DNA of 61,984 nt from Alphaproteobacteria bacterium UBA7314. Its GTDB lineage: Bacteria; Pseudomonadota; Alphaproteobacteria; MPNO01; UBA830. Location of the stretch: the NCBI GenBank assembly GCA_002471575.1, contig DKQG01000019.1, positions 1 through 61,984 on the forward strand. Direction: 5' to 3'. The notes beneath the pieces are model-generated. The model was not told the origin of the DNA. It saw only the letters and a program-made list of their open reading frames with translations, and made no database searches. Each line of letters begins with the position of its first letter. The stretch's first letter is position 1. Positions 6,126 through 15,049 of this stretch are shown one piece after another. A program made the position numbers and the translations under genes.

Positions 6126-8981
6126 ATGCAATCAAAGATCGTCGTCCGAGGCGCGCGCGAACATAATCTCCGAAACGTCGACGTAGATATTCCCCGGGAT
6201 TCGTTGGTCGTCGTGACAGGCTTGTCGGGGTCCGGCAAGTCCACGCTTGCCTTCGACACTATCTATGCCGAAGGCCAGCGCCGTTATGTGGAAAGCTTGT
6301 CGGCCTATGCCCGCCAGTTTTTAGAACTGATGGAAAAACCCGATGTGGATTCTATCGAAGGATTGTCGCCGGCGATCTCAATCGAACAGAAAACTACATC
6401 GCGGAATCCGCGTTCGACGGTAGGCACGGTCACTGAAATTTATGACTATATGCGGCTGTTGTTTGCCCGGGTCGGCATCCCTTACTCTCCGGCGACCGGC
6501 TTGCCCATCGAGAGCCAAACCGTTTCTCAGATGGTCGACCGGATCGAAGAGATGGTCGAGGGTACTCGGCTGTTTCTGTTGGCACCGATCGTGCGTGGAC
6601 GCAAGGGCGAGTACCGGAAAGAGTTCGCAGAGCTGCAGAAGAAAGGCTTTACCCGCATCCGGGTCGACGGCGAGATGTTCGATATCGAGGATGCGCCGAC
6701 GTTAGACAAGAATTTCAAGCACGATATTGAGGTCGTCGTCGACCGGATCGTCGTGCGGCCCGATCTCGGCAATCGTGTCGCGGATTCCATAGAAACTGCT
6801 CTTGCCTTGACGGATGGCCTAGCTATCGCGGAAAACGCCGATGACGGCGGACGCACACTGTTTTCGGCTAAGTTTGCCTGCCCCGTGTCCGGCTTCACCA
6901 TCGACGAGATCGAACCCCGGTTGTTCTCGTTCAACAATCCGCACGGCGCCTGCCCGGCTTGCGACGGTCTGGGCACCAAAATGTATTTCGACCCTGCGCT
7001 TGTGGTTCCCGATCCGGAAAAATCCTTGAAGGACGGCGCGATCACACCCTGGTGCAGTTCGTCGTCCAGCTATTACGACCAGACCTTGGAATCGCTCGCC
7101 AGGGCGTTCAAGTTCTCGACCAATACGCCGTTCAGCGACCTGCCGAAAAAGGCGAAGGATACGATCCTTTATGGTTCGGGCGATAAATCGGTCAAGATGA
7201 TTTACGCCGACGACAAGCGGTCCTACACAATTGACCGTCCGTTCGAGGGCGTTGTGCCAAATATGGAGCGCCGGTTTCGCGAAACGGACTCCAACTGGAC
7301 GCGCGAAGAACTCAGCAAATATCAAGCTGTATCGCAGTGCGAAGTATGCGGCGGTGCGCGGCTGAAGCCGGAAGCGCTGGCCGTAAAAATCGATGGCAAG
7401 CACATAAGTGAAGTCGCGGATTATTCCATCGGTGCAGCGGGCGATTGGTTTTCCGGAATCGCGAAGACCCTGACGGACAAACAAAACGAAATCGCCAGTG
7501 GAATTCTGAAGGAAATCAACGAAAGACTTGGTTTTCTGAACAATGTCGGTCTGGATTACCTGACCTTGTCACGTGCGTCTGGCACCCTGTCGGGCGGAGA
7601 AAGCCAGCGAATCCGGCTGGCATCGCAGATTGGATCGGGTCTGACGGGCGTCCTTTACGTTCTGGACGAACCGTCCATCGGGCTGCACCAACGCGATAAC
7701 GCCCGGCTGCTGGAAACCCTGCGGCACCTGCGCGATATCGGCAACACCGTGATCGTGGTTGAGCATGACGAGGAGGCGATCCGCAGCGCCGATTACCTGA
7801 TCGATCTCGGCGTCGGTGCCGGTGTGCATGGGGGAAATATCGTGGCTGCTGGCAAGCCGCCTTCCGTTATGCGTTCCAAAAAGAGTCTGACCGCCAAGTA
7901 CCTACGTGGCGACCTGAAAATCGAAGTTCCCGCCGAGCGGCGGAAAATCATCAAGAAACGTGCCTTGAGAGTCTTGAGTGCGACGGCGAACAACCTGAAA
8001 AACGTCAACGTCGATATTCCGCTAGGCGTGCTGACTTGCGTGACGGGCGTTTCCGGTGGTGGCAAATCTAGCCTCATCATTGAAACGCTGTACAAGGCGA
8101 TGGCGCGGCGTATCAATAATTCCCGAGTGATCCCGGGTGATCACAAGGATATCAAGGGACTGGAATTCGTCGACAAGGTTGTCGATATCGATCAATCTCC
8201 TATAGGCCGCACGCCGCGTTCGAATCCGGCCACGTATACTGGGGCGTTCACGCCGATCCGCGACTGGTTTGCGGGCTTGCCGGAATCCAAGGCGCGCGGA
8301 TACAAGCCGGGACGCTTTTCTTTCAACGTAAAAGGTGGCCGCTGCGAAGCCTGTCAGGGTGACGGCGTGATCAAAATCGAGATGCATTTTCTCGCGGACG
8401 TGTACGTGGAGTGCGATGTCTGCAGGGGTAAGCGGTACAACCGCGAGACTCTGGAAGTATTTTTTAGAAACAAATCTATAGCAGATGTCCTTGACATGAC
8501 CGTTGAGGAAGGCGTTGAGTTCTTTTCGGCTGTCCCATCAATCAGGGACAAGCTTGAAATGCTTCATATGGTGGGATTGAGCTATATCAAGATCGGACAA
8601 TCCGCGACAACGCTGTCTGGCGGCGAAGCGCAGCGCGTGAAACTGTCCAAGGAATTGTCCCGGCGAGCCACCGGTAAAACCGTTTATGTTCTGGACGAAC
8701 CGACGACCGGGCTTCATTTCGACGATATCCGCAAACTACTGGAAGTTTTGCAGGCCCTGGTCGACCAGGGCAACACAGTAATCGTGATTGAACACAATCT
8801 CGATGTTATCAAAACGGCTGACTGGATCATCGATCTGGGTCCTGAAGGCGGCAACGGCGGCGGAGAGATCGTTGCCGCTGGCACGCCGGAGGACGTGGCA
8901 AAGGTTGCGAGGAGCCACACCGGGCAGTTTCTGGCGCCCTATCTCGATGCGCCGATCCAGAAATCGAAGAAATCCACCTGA
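6126..8981 (+). CDS. uvrA: UvrABC excinuclease subunit A
   Basis: Damage-recognition ATPase of nucleotide excision repair. The 951 residues hold two ABC modules: Walker A GLSGSGKST near residue 36 and GVSGGGKSS near 640 (the usual second motif is GVSGSGKSS), each with its LSGGE signature and VLDEP Walker B. Zinc-binding cysteine pairs are seen in CPACDG, CEVCGG and CEACQG...CDVCRG. The N-terminus MQSKIVVRGAREHNL is typical. No alphaproteobacterial LexA box (GTTC-N7-GTTC) is evident in the short upstream region. Confidence 0.97.
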   Translation: MQSKIVVRGAREHNLRNVDVDIPRDSLVVVTGLSGSGKSTLAFDTIYAEGQRRYVESLSAYARQFLELMEKPDVDSIEGLSPAISIEQKTTSRNPRSTVGTVTEIYDYMRLLFARVGIPYSPATGLPIESQTVSQMVDRIEEMVEGTRLFLLAPIVRGRKGEYRKEFAELQKKGFTRIRVDGEMFDIEDAPTLDKNFKHDIEVVVDRIVVRPDLGNRVADSIETALALTDGLAIAENADDGGRTLFSAKFACPVSGFTIDEIEPRLFSFNNPHGACPACDGLGTKMYFDPALVVPDPEKSLKDGAITPWCSSSSSYYDQTLESLARAFKFSTNTPFSDLPKKAKDTILYGSGDKSVKMIYADDKRSYTIDRPFEGVVPNMERRFRETDSNWTREELSKYQAVSQCEVCGGARLKPEALAVKIDGKHISEVADYSIGAAGDWFSGIAKTLTDKQNEIASGILKEINERLGFLNNVGLDYLTLSRASGTLSGGESQRIRLASQIGSGLTGVLYVLDEPSIGLHQRDNARLLETLRHLRDIGNTVIVVEHDEEAIRSADYLIDLGVGAGVHGGNIVAAGKPPSVMRSKKSLTAKYLRGDLKIEVPAERRKIIKKRALRVLSATANNLKNVNVDIPLGVLTCVTGVSGGGKSSLIIETLYKAMARRINNSRVIPGDHKDIKGLEFVDKVVDIDQSPIGRTPRSNPATYTGAFTPIRDWFAGLPESKARGYKPGRFSFNVKGGRCEACQGDGVIKIEMHFLADVYVECDVCRGKRYNRETLEVFFRNKSIADVLDMTVEEGVEFFSAVPSIRDKLEMLHMVGLSYIKIGQSATTLSGGEAQRVKLSKELSRRATGKTVYVLDEPTTGLHFDDIRKLLEVLQALVDQGNTVIVIEHNLDVIKTADWIIDLGPEGGNGGGEIVAAGTPEDVAKVARSHTGQFLAPYLDAPIQKSKKST

Positions 8982-9031
8982 CTCGGGGAAACAGCGACGT
9001 CACCGTATGCAACGATCGCCGAGCGGAAAAG

Positions 9032-9178
9032 ATGGCCGACATCGTTCTAAAATTAGACTGGCTAATCGACGGAGCGTCGGAGGTTTCGGCGCCCGGCGAC
9101 ATCGCGTAGTGACTGGGCGACCGCATTGTCACTGATGGATCAAATATCGATCGCATAGCCGTCTTCGTGGAAACCCGG
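9032..9178 (+). pseudogene. Possible amidohydrolase N-terminal remnant
   Basis: An ATG at 9032 opens MADIVLKLDWLIDGASEVSA and reaches PGDIA, then meets TAG and TGA at 9107-9112, and the same frame continues LGDRIVTDGSNIDRIA. The spacing and residues resemble the first beta-sandwich strands of metal-dependent amidohydrolases (pattern: D-hydrophobic-hydrophobic, DG, DIAV, DRI). No catalytic region follows before the next gene. I read it as a decayed N-terminal fragment; it could be chance. The rest of 8982-9266 shows nothing else. Confidence 0.3.
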
Positions 9179-9266
9179 TTTCGATCTATGCTGTGCCCGA
9201 TACGTACTCGACCGGGACGAGAGAATAAGGCATTTTCCGAGCTTCCGATTTTAGAGTGGTACCCAA

Positions 9267-9959
9267 TTGCGCAACAATACCCCCGTCCAAGGCAAACAGC
9301 TCTCGAAAGAGGATTTCCTGACCGGACGACACGACGAGATGATCGTCGAATCCGGGCTGGAAAAACTAATGAAACGAACCCCAGTTGAAGTTCGCATGGC
9401 GCGGCGCGACGAGATGGTCTGTGAAGCGCCGGCGGGCGACATGGTCTGGGTATTCGGCTACGGCTCACTGATCTGGAATCCCGCCTTCGACTATGACGAA
9501 ATGCGCACCGGCACACTGCACGGTTATCACCGGCAATTCTGCTTTTGGTCGAAAATTGGCCGTGGCACACCCGAAAATCCGGGCATGATGCTGGCACTTG
9601 ACCGCGGCGGGTCGTGTAAAGGTGTGGTTCTCGGCGTCGAACGCGAACGCGCGCAGGAAGAGCTGACCAGCGTGTTCATGCGCGAGCTGACCGGCGAGAC
9701 CTATCACGCTAAGTGGGGCAAAGTGCGCACCGATAAAGGGACGGTAGACGCCATAACGTTCGTTGCCAATCATGATGCTGAGCAATATGTCGGGCGCCGC
9801 CCACCGGAGGAGATCGCTCGCTATATTGCCCGGGGTTGCGGCCATCTGGGTCCATGCACAGACTACCTGTTCAACACCACGCAGCATCTGGAAGAACTGG
9901 GTTTGAACGATCCGATGATGAGGCGATTGTGCGATCTGGTAGAGCGGGAACTGTCCTGA
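9267..9959 (+). CDS. Gamma-glutamylcyclotransferase (ChaC-like)
   Basis: Members of this family release 5-oxoproline from gamma-glutamyl peptides; ChaC types act on glutathione. The P-loop-like motif VWVFGYGSLIWNPAF near residue 58 and the catalytic Glu in FMRELTGETYHAKW identify the fold, and the C-terminal half AEQYVGRRPPEEIARYI is typical of the bacterial ChaC branch. Length is 230 residues from a TTG at 9267. That start retains the family's N-terminal LSKEDFLTGR segment; an ATG at 9339 is the alternative. It ends 2 bases before trmFO, so the two are probably co-transcribed. Confidence 0.85.
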   Translation: MRNNTPVQGKQLSKEDFLTGRHDEMIVESGLEKLMKRTPVEVRMARRDEMVCEAPAGDMVWVFGYGSLIWNPAFDYDEMRTGTLHGYHRQFCFWSKIGRGTPENPGMMLALDRGGSCKGVVLGVERERAQEELTSVFMRELTGETYHAKWGKVRTDKGTVDAITFVANHDAEQYVGRRPPEEIARYIARGCGHLGPCTDYLFNTTQHLEELGLNDPMMRRLCDLVERELS

Positions 9960-9961
9960 AT

Positions 9962-11293
9962 ATGGATCGCGATCCAGTCCATATCATTGGCGGCGGATTG
10001 GCAGGCTCGGAAGCGGCCTGGCAGGTAGCGCGGCGGGGTGTTTCCGTTATTCTGCACGAAATGCGCCCCGACCGGTCCACCGACGCGCACCAGACCGAAT
10101 GTCTAGCCGAACTAGTATGTTCCAATTCGTTCCGGTCGGACGATGCCGAATATAATGCGGTCGGCCTGCTTCACGAGGAAATGCGGCGCTGCGATTCACT
10201 AATCATCGCCATGGCTGACAGGCACAAGGTCCCGGCAGGCGGTGCGCTGGCCGTGGACCGGGATGCGTTTTCAAATGCTGTCACCGTCGCTCTTTCCGAG
10301 CAAGATCTCGTCACCGTCGAACGGGGCGAGGTCGATGGATTGCCTCCTGAGTCCTGGCAGAGCGTGATCGTAGCCACTGGACCGCTTACGTCGCCGGGGC
10401 TGGCGGGTGCGATCAGCGATTTGACAGGAGAGGACTCTCTCGCATTTTTCGATGCCATTGCGCCGATCATCCATACGGACTCTATCGATTTCGACAAAGC
10501 CTGGTATCAGTCACGGTACGACAAACCTGGCCCCGGCGGAACCGGCAAGGACTACATAAACTGTCCCATGGACCGGGATGAATACATCGCGTTTCTCGGG
10601 GCTATCCGCGACGGGGAAAAGACCGACTTCAAGGAATGGGAAGAAAACACGCCCTATTTCGAAGGATGCCTGCCGATCGAGGTGATGGCATCGCGCGGCG
10701 AGGACACGCTTCGCTACGGCCCGATGAAGCCGGTCGGCCTGACCGATCCGCACAAAGACGAAAAATCATACGCCGTCGTTCAGCTGAGGCAGGATAACGC
10801 GCTGGCTACTCTCTACAATATGGTGGGATTCCAGACCAAGCTGAAGCACGGCGAACAGACCCGCATATTCCGGATGATCCCGGGACTTAAAAATGCGTCT
10901 TTCGCCAGGCTTGGTGGAATACATCGCAACACGTTTTTGAACTCACCGCGATTGCTCGACAACGAACTCAGGTTAAAAGCCCAGCCCCGTCTTCGGTTTG
11001 CCGGACAGATCACAGGTGTCGAGGGGTATGTGGAGAGTGCTGCCGTCGGACTGTTGGCGGGCCGAATGGCGGCGCAGGAAGTCTTGGGCGGCAGTTTTTG
11101 CCGGCCACCGATTACGACGGCGCTCGGGGCATTGGTGAATCACATAACCGACGGGGCCAACAGCGATACTTTTCAGCCCATGAACGTGAATTTTGGCTTG
11201 TTTCCGCCTTTCGAGAACAGGATAAAGGGGCGCGAACGCAAGAAAGCGCATTCGGATCGTGCGCTGGCCGACCTCGAGACTTGGTCCGCGTAA
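9962..11293 (+). CDS. trmFO: Folate/FAD-dependent tRNA (uracil-54-C5) methyltransferase
   Basis: TrmFO makes the m5U54 (ribothymidine) of the tRNA T-loop using methylenetetrahydrofolate and FADH2. The 443-residue protein opens with the FAD loop IIGGGLAGSEAAWQ, then HEMRP, the Cys-containing LAELVCSNSFRSD, and the C-terminal RLRFAGQITGVEGYVESAA, all hallmarks of the family. The ATG at 9962 is chosen because the FAD motif must sit at the extreme N-terminus. Alphaproteobacteria commonly use TrmFO instead of the SAM-dependent TrmA. Confidence 0.95.
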   Translation: MDRDPVHIIGGGLAGSEAAWQVARRGVSVILHEMRPDRSTDAHQTECLAELVCSNSFRSDDAEYNAVGLLHEEMRRCDSLIIAMADRHKVPAGGALAVDRDAFSNAVTVALSEQDLVTVERGEVDGLPPESWQSVIVATGPLTSPGLAGAISDLTGEDSLAFFDAIAPIIHTDSIDFDKAWYQSRYDKPGPGGTGKDYINCPMDRDEYIAFLGAIRDGEKTDFKEWEENTPYFEGCLPIEVMASRGEDTLRYGPMKPVGLTDPHKDEKSYAVVQLRQDNALATLYNMVGFQTKLKHGEQTRIFRMIPGLKNASFARLGGIHRNTFLNSPRLLDNELRLKAQPRLRFAGQITGVEGYVESAAVGLLAGRMAAQEVLGGSFCRPPITTALGALVNHITDGANSDTFQPMNVNFGLFPPFENRIKGRERKKAHSDRALADLETWSA

Positions 11294-11310
11294 AGTTCGC
11301 CGCCGAGTAA

Positions 11311-12141
11311 TTAGATTTTACCGCTCACCATCGAGCGCAGGATACCGAACTGCCGCAAGCTCCGTGGCCCCTCGAGCCCCTGCGCAAATACGTCGTAGCC
11401 ATTGCGCTGGAGTCGCCTGAGATAGTTCCGCGAGAGAGCGAGATATGCGACTGCGGGACGCACCGGTTTTTCGATCTTTCGATTGTCGTTTAGCCTGGCG
11501 TGTAGAATGCAGGCCAATTCCGCGGTCGCGGGCGACAAATTGAGGCGGGGACCACTATCGGCAACGACCGATGCAGTGGTTCCCGCTTTGCGCAGCAGAT
11601 CCTTGGGCAAATAGACCCGGCGCTGTGACAAATGGAACGGCAGCGCTCGCAGCAATCCCGTGCCGCCCCAAATGCTCCCCTGCTGCCGTGCCTGATCGTC
11701 CTGCCCAACGATACCGCAGATGCGATAGCTGGCGCAGACGAGTTCGCCCGCAGTTGCTGTGATGTAATTGTCTAGTGCGTTGATGTCTTCAGGCGCTTCC
11801 TCCCTCATATCGAACAAACGCCCATCAATCATGCGCTCGAACGTATCCCCGGGAAGCGAGAACTTCTCGATGGCATGGGCAAGCTCCGCGACAACGGCGT
11901 GGTCTCTGATCGAGCCGTTATAAATTTCCGCAATCGCCTCGCGCCACCATTGCAGCCTTAGTTCGCCCAGTAACGCTTCGCTGACGCGTTCCCGTGCTGA
12001 CGCGATTTCGATGTTGAATGCATATAGGGCGAATAGGCCGCGCCGTGTTTCGGCTGGAGCGAAGGCTGCGGAGAAATACCTGTCGTAGTCGTATGCTCGA
12101 ACCTGTCCGGCGCAGTATTCGCTGTCACTTCGGGAAGACAT
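11311..12141 (-). CDS. Squalene/phytoene synthase-fold protein, NDUFAF6-like
   Basis: 276 residues with the SQS_PSY fold pattern: FAPAETRRGLFALYAFNIEIA, LRLQWWREAI, a central IWGGTGLLRALPFHLSQRRVYLP and a C-terminal LSRNYLRRL. The two Asp-rich Mg-diphosphate motifs (DxxxD) that true squalene/phytoene synthases need are missing, so condensation activity is unlikely. This matches the alphaproteobacterial relatives of mitochondrial complex I assembly factor NDUFAF6. A complex I assembly role is inferred, supported by an NDUFAF3-like gene 3 kb away. The start at 12141 precedes SRSDSEYCAGQV, the usual opening; no clear ribosome site is seen. Confidence 0.7.
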   Translation of the reverse strand: MSSRSDSEYCAGQVRAYDYDRYFSAAFAPAETRRGLFALYAFNIEIASARERVSEALLGELRLQWWREAIAEIYNGSIRDHAVVAELAHAIEKFSLPGDTFERMIDGRLFDMREEAPEDINALDNYITATAGELVCASYRICGIVGQDDQARQQGSIWGGTGLLRALPFHLSQRRVYLPKDLLRKAGTTASVVADSGPRLNLSPATAELACILHARLNDNRKIEKPVRPAVAYLALSRNYLRRLQRNGYDVFAQGLEGPRSLRQFGILRSMVSGKI

Positions 12142-12159
12142 CAGTATCGGAGTGTAAGG

Positions 12160-12861
12160 ATGCCATACCGAGTCGTACAGACTGCGGCTTATCATGCATC
12201 CATGTCACTAATGTCGGATCTATTGGCGAAAGCGCAACTTCATGCCAAGGGAGATGCACTGCATGCGCTTCAGGAGCTCGAAGCTACTGCTCTTAGTGAC
12301 CATATATCGGGAATGAATGACAAATTGCTGGATTACGCCGAACGTTTGAGGCAAGCGGAAGAAAAAGTCGCGTCCGGTGCAGAGATCATGCGCATTAGCG
12401 AATTGCTGACCCTTGCCCAGTTTGGCGCCGGGTCGATCGGTTCCGCCATCGCCGCCATTTACAGGTTGCCGTCCTCCGCCACCGGCTTAGAAGCGCTCTA
12501 CGTTTCAAAGTTCCTGACCGAGCTTGTGGTGAGACGCCGGGAGTACCCGGCGCTGATCCCAGCAGATTTGCTTCGCAAATATGCTGTAGAAAGAGAGGAG
12601 ATCGACAGTGTCTCCGCCCGTCCCGTCCTAGCGGTAATCGTCGAAAGAGCGAGGGAAACAGCGACTCGTGTCTCTATATCAGGTGCGGTTCCGCGCAACG
12701 CGGAATTCGAATCCCTTGTGCTGCTGGAAAGGAAACTGTTGGAAAAACGGTTGAGACGGCTTCTCGCGGATCCTTGCGACGTAACCGAGGTCCGGATTGG
12801 TTTCTGGGACCGGATTATCGCTGCCGTCAGCTTGCACTTGCGCAAAAAGCCCAGTCAGTGA
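12160..12861 (+). CDS. Degenerate HpnD/phytoene synthase-like protein (tentative)
   Basis: A 233-residue protein with no certain family. Its middle, AQFGAGSIGSAIAAIYRL, then FLTELVVRRREYPALIPADLLRKY, and the C-terminus VRIGFWDRIIAAVSLHLR follow the order of the second half of HpnD/phytoene synthases (AGSIG, LTNILRD...YLP, final helices). Both Asp-rich catalytic motifs are absent and the N-terminal half is short. It lies directly upstream of an HpnE-like gene on the same strand, where hpnD is expected. I infer a catalytically dead or diverged HpnD relative. GGAG 7 bases before the ATG at 12160 supports this start. Confidence 0.45.
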   Translation: MPYRVVQTAAYHASMSLMSDLLAKAQLHAKGDALHALQELEATALSDHISGMNDKLLDYAERLRQAEEKVASGAEIMRISELLTLAQFGAGSIGSAIAAIYRLPSSATGLEALYVSKFLTELVVRRREYPALIPADLLRKYAVEREEIDSVSARPVLAVIVERARETATRVSISGAVPRNAEFESLVLLERKLLEKRLRRLLADPCDVTEVRIGFWDRIIAAVSLHLRKKPSQ

Positions 12862-12898
12862 AAAATTCGCGACTCTTCCATCTGCGAGAAGACGGGTA

Positions 12899-14185
12899 AT
12901 GCCCACGATCCATGTCATCGGTGCCGGAGTTTCCGGTTTAGCCTGCGCGACACGCGCGGTGATGTCCGGCGTGGATGTCGCGGTTTACGAAGCCGCCGGA
13001 CATGCCGGCGGACGTGCACGGTCTTTCCACGACGAAAGCCTCGGGTGTATGATCGACAACGGTAATCATCTGCTATTGGGCGCGAATGAAGCGACGCGGG
13101 CCTATCTGGCAGATATCGACGCCCGAGACACGATCCGAGAAATCAGGCCTGCCGCGTTTCCGTTCTTAGATCTTAAGTCCGGGAAACGCTGGCGCGTCAG
13201 GCCCGGCAGAAACTTTCCGCCGACCTGGATTTTTTCGGGAGACCGCCGGGTCCCCAATACGCGACCGATGGAGTATTTCCGACAGATCAACAAACTGCGC
13301 CGTGCTGGAAATCTCGAGACGGTCGCGCAGGCGGTCGGAACGGACTCGGTCCTATACGAGAACCTCTGGCAGCCAATATGCAAGGCGGCGCTGAATACCG
13401 ATGCCGCGGAGGCTTCAGCCTCGCTGATGTGGAGGGTCATCCGGAAAACCTTTCTGCGCGGCGAAGAAGCCTGCCGCCCCTGGCTCTTTTACAAAGGCCT
13501 TGGCGCGGCACTGGTCCGCCCGGCGCAGAAATTTCTGACCGACCAAGGCGCCCAGATCCGGTTCAAGGCTCGGCTTCGCGGCATCCGCTGGTCCGATAAC
13601 CGGGTGACGTCTCTGCATTTCCCGGAGGGTATGCTGCGCGTAGCACGGGAAGATGCGGTCGTACTGGCCCTTTCGCCAGAAGCCTGCAATGCAATATGGC
13701 CGGAAGCGAACGCGCCCACCGAGGCGCAGACGATTGTCAATGCCCATTTCCGTCTCGACACCCCTTCAAGCCTGCCTTGGGACATGCCATTTCTCGGCCT
13801 TGTGAACGCCGAGACACACTGGATATTTGTGCGCGACAACATCGTTTCGCTCACGATCAGCGCAGGCAACAATCACGCGGACAGCCCTAACTGGGAAATT
13901 GCCAACAAACTTTGGTCCGAGGCAGGCGCGGTTCTGGGCCCTACCGCGACTCGCCTGCCCGCGTGGCGCATTATCAAAGAGCGCCGGGCAACGTTCGCTC
14001 AGATCCCATCCCAGGTTAACGCCCGACCGGGCACGGCGACTAGGATCAGAAACCTTTTCCTCGCCGGCGACTGGACTGATACCGGCGTTCCGGCGACTGT
14101 TGAAGGCAGCGTTTTGTCGGGCTTTAGTGCCGCCAGCATGGCGACGGTGGCGGTTCAGACCGCGATCTCGGAAAACGCTGAGTGA
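12899..14185 (+). CDS. hpnE: Hydroxysqualene dehydroxylase-like FAD oxidoreductase (HpnE family)
   Basis: HpnE reductively removes the hydroxyl of hydroxysqualene to give squalene, the hopanoid precursor. The 428-residue protein has the N-terminal FAD loop HVIGAGVSGLACATRA, then GGRARSFHDE, the characteristic IDNGNHLLLGAN and FPFLDLKSGKRWRVRP, and the C-terminal FAD-binding LFLAGDWTDTGVPATVEG. These fit HpnE better than phytoene desaturase. Start at 12899, as the FAD loop must be N-terminal. The catalytic partners HpnC and HpnD are not evident: both nearby synthase-fold proteins lack Asp-rich motifs, so functional partners would have to be elsewhere in the genome. Confidence 0.8.
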   Translation: MPTIHVIGAGVSGLACATRAVMSGVDVAVYEAAGHAGGRARSFHDESLGCMIDNGNHLLLGANEATRAYLADIDARDTIREIRPAAFPFLDLKSGKRWRVRPGRNFPPTWIFSGDRRVPNTRPMEYFRQINKLRRAGNLETVAQAVGTDSVLYENLWQPICKAALNTDAAEASASLMWRVIRKTFLRGEEACRPWLFYKGLGAALVRPAQKFLTDQGAQIRFKARLRGIRWSDNRVTSLHFPEGMLRVAREDAVVLALSPEACNAIWPEANAPTEAQTIVNAHFRLDTPSSLPWDMPFLGLVNAETHWIFVRDNIVSLTISAGNNHADSPNWEIANKLWSEAGAVLGPTATRLPAWRIIKERRATFAQIPSQVNARPGTATRIRNLFLAGDWTDTGVPATVEGSVLSGFSAASMATVAVQTAISENAE

Positions 14186-14378
14186 GCGGATCACGATTCG
14201 GCTCTCAGCGTGAGAACAGTCCATAAGCGACCTTAAAAATCAATAACCTGTTGTTTTTATTGTATTAATCCGGACTGAGGGCGCATCGTTACGGAGCGTG
14301 ATGCATTTTGCATGCGCGTTGAACCGAGGATTCATACCCGTTAGCATCGAAATGGTACGAAAACTGAGGGATTTGACG

Positions 14379-14984
14379 ATGGCTAAAATACTATCTGATC
14401 TGACAAGTACGATTATTGCCGGCATCGTCCTGGCGGTCGTGCTTGTTATTATACTCGTGGGCTGGCACGACGCCGGTCTCGAGCTCGACAAGGCTTGGTG
14501 GGCTTTCATCTTCCGCTGGCTGCATGTTCTCAGCGGCGTGATGTGGATCGGTATCCTCTGGTACTTTAACTTCGTCCAGATACCCAACATGGGTAACATT
14601 CCGGACGAGCAGAAACCGGCGATCACCGGCGTGATTGCGCCGGCGGCCCTGTTCTGGTTCCGCTGGGGTGCCATGTCCACGCTCATCACCGGCCTAATCC
14701 TTGCCTGGCTTAACGGCTATCTTGCGGATGCGATTGCCATTGGCCTGACCGATGGGGTGCCGAAACACACCGCGATAGGGATCGGTATGTGGCTGGGCAC
14801 GATCATGTGGTTCAACGTCTGGTTCATCATCTGGCCGAACCAGAAGAAGGCATTAGGCATCGTGCAGGTGGAAGCCGACGAGAAAGCGAAAGCGGGGCGT
14901 ACCGCGATGCTGTTCTCGAGAACTAACACAATGCTCTCCATCCCGATGCTTTATGCGATGGTCGCAGCCCAAAACCTGTTCTGA
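14379..14984 (+). CDS. PuuD-type urate hydroxylase membrane domain-like protein
   Basis: A 201-residue polytopic membrane protein with about five hydrophobic segments. The motif RWLHVLSGVMWIGILWYFNFVQ and the helix AIGIGMWLGTIMWFNVWFIIWPNQKK are those of the membrane part of PuuD-type urate hydroxylases. It lacks the cytochrome c domain of full-length PuuD, and short stand-alone versions of this kind are frequent in alphaproteobacteria. The His residues could ligate haem; the substrate is unknown. The ATG at 14379 is preceded by GAGGGA; upstream in-frame ATGs have no ribosome site. A strong terminator follows 20 bases after the stop. Confidence 0.65.
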   Translation: MAKILSDLTSTIIAGIVLAVVLVIILVGWHDAGLELDKAWWAFIFRWLHVLSGVMWIGILWYFNFVQIPNMGNIPDEQKPAITGVIAPAALFWFRWGAMSTLITGLILAWLNGYLADAIAIGLTDGVPKHTAIGIGMWLGTIMWFNVWFIIWPNQKKALGIVQVEADEKAKAGRTAMLFSRTNTMLSIPMLYAMVAAQNLF

Positions 14985-15004
14985 TCTATACTTCAGAACG
15001 CATC

Positions 15005-15034
15005 GAAGGGGGCCCCAGGGCCCCCTTCTTTTTT
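15005..15034 (+). terminator. Rho-independent terminator
   Basis: GAAGGGGGCC (15005-15014), loop CCAG, GGCCCCCTTC (15019-15028), then six T. It closes the transcript of the PuuD-like gene. Confidence 0.93.
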
Positions 15035-15049
15035 GTTTCCCGTACGAGA

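Noticed and set aside
8827..9597. 256-codon minus-strand frame over the uvrA end and the cyclotransferase gene
   Set aside because: Arg/Ser/Pro-rich composition typical of shadow translation; both plus-strand genes it overlaps are confident.
11311..12141. Calling this gene a genuine squalene or phytoene synthase (hpnC/crtB)
   Set aside because: Both Asp-rich substrate-Mg motifs are missing; the NDUFAF6-like subgroup fits better.
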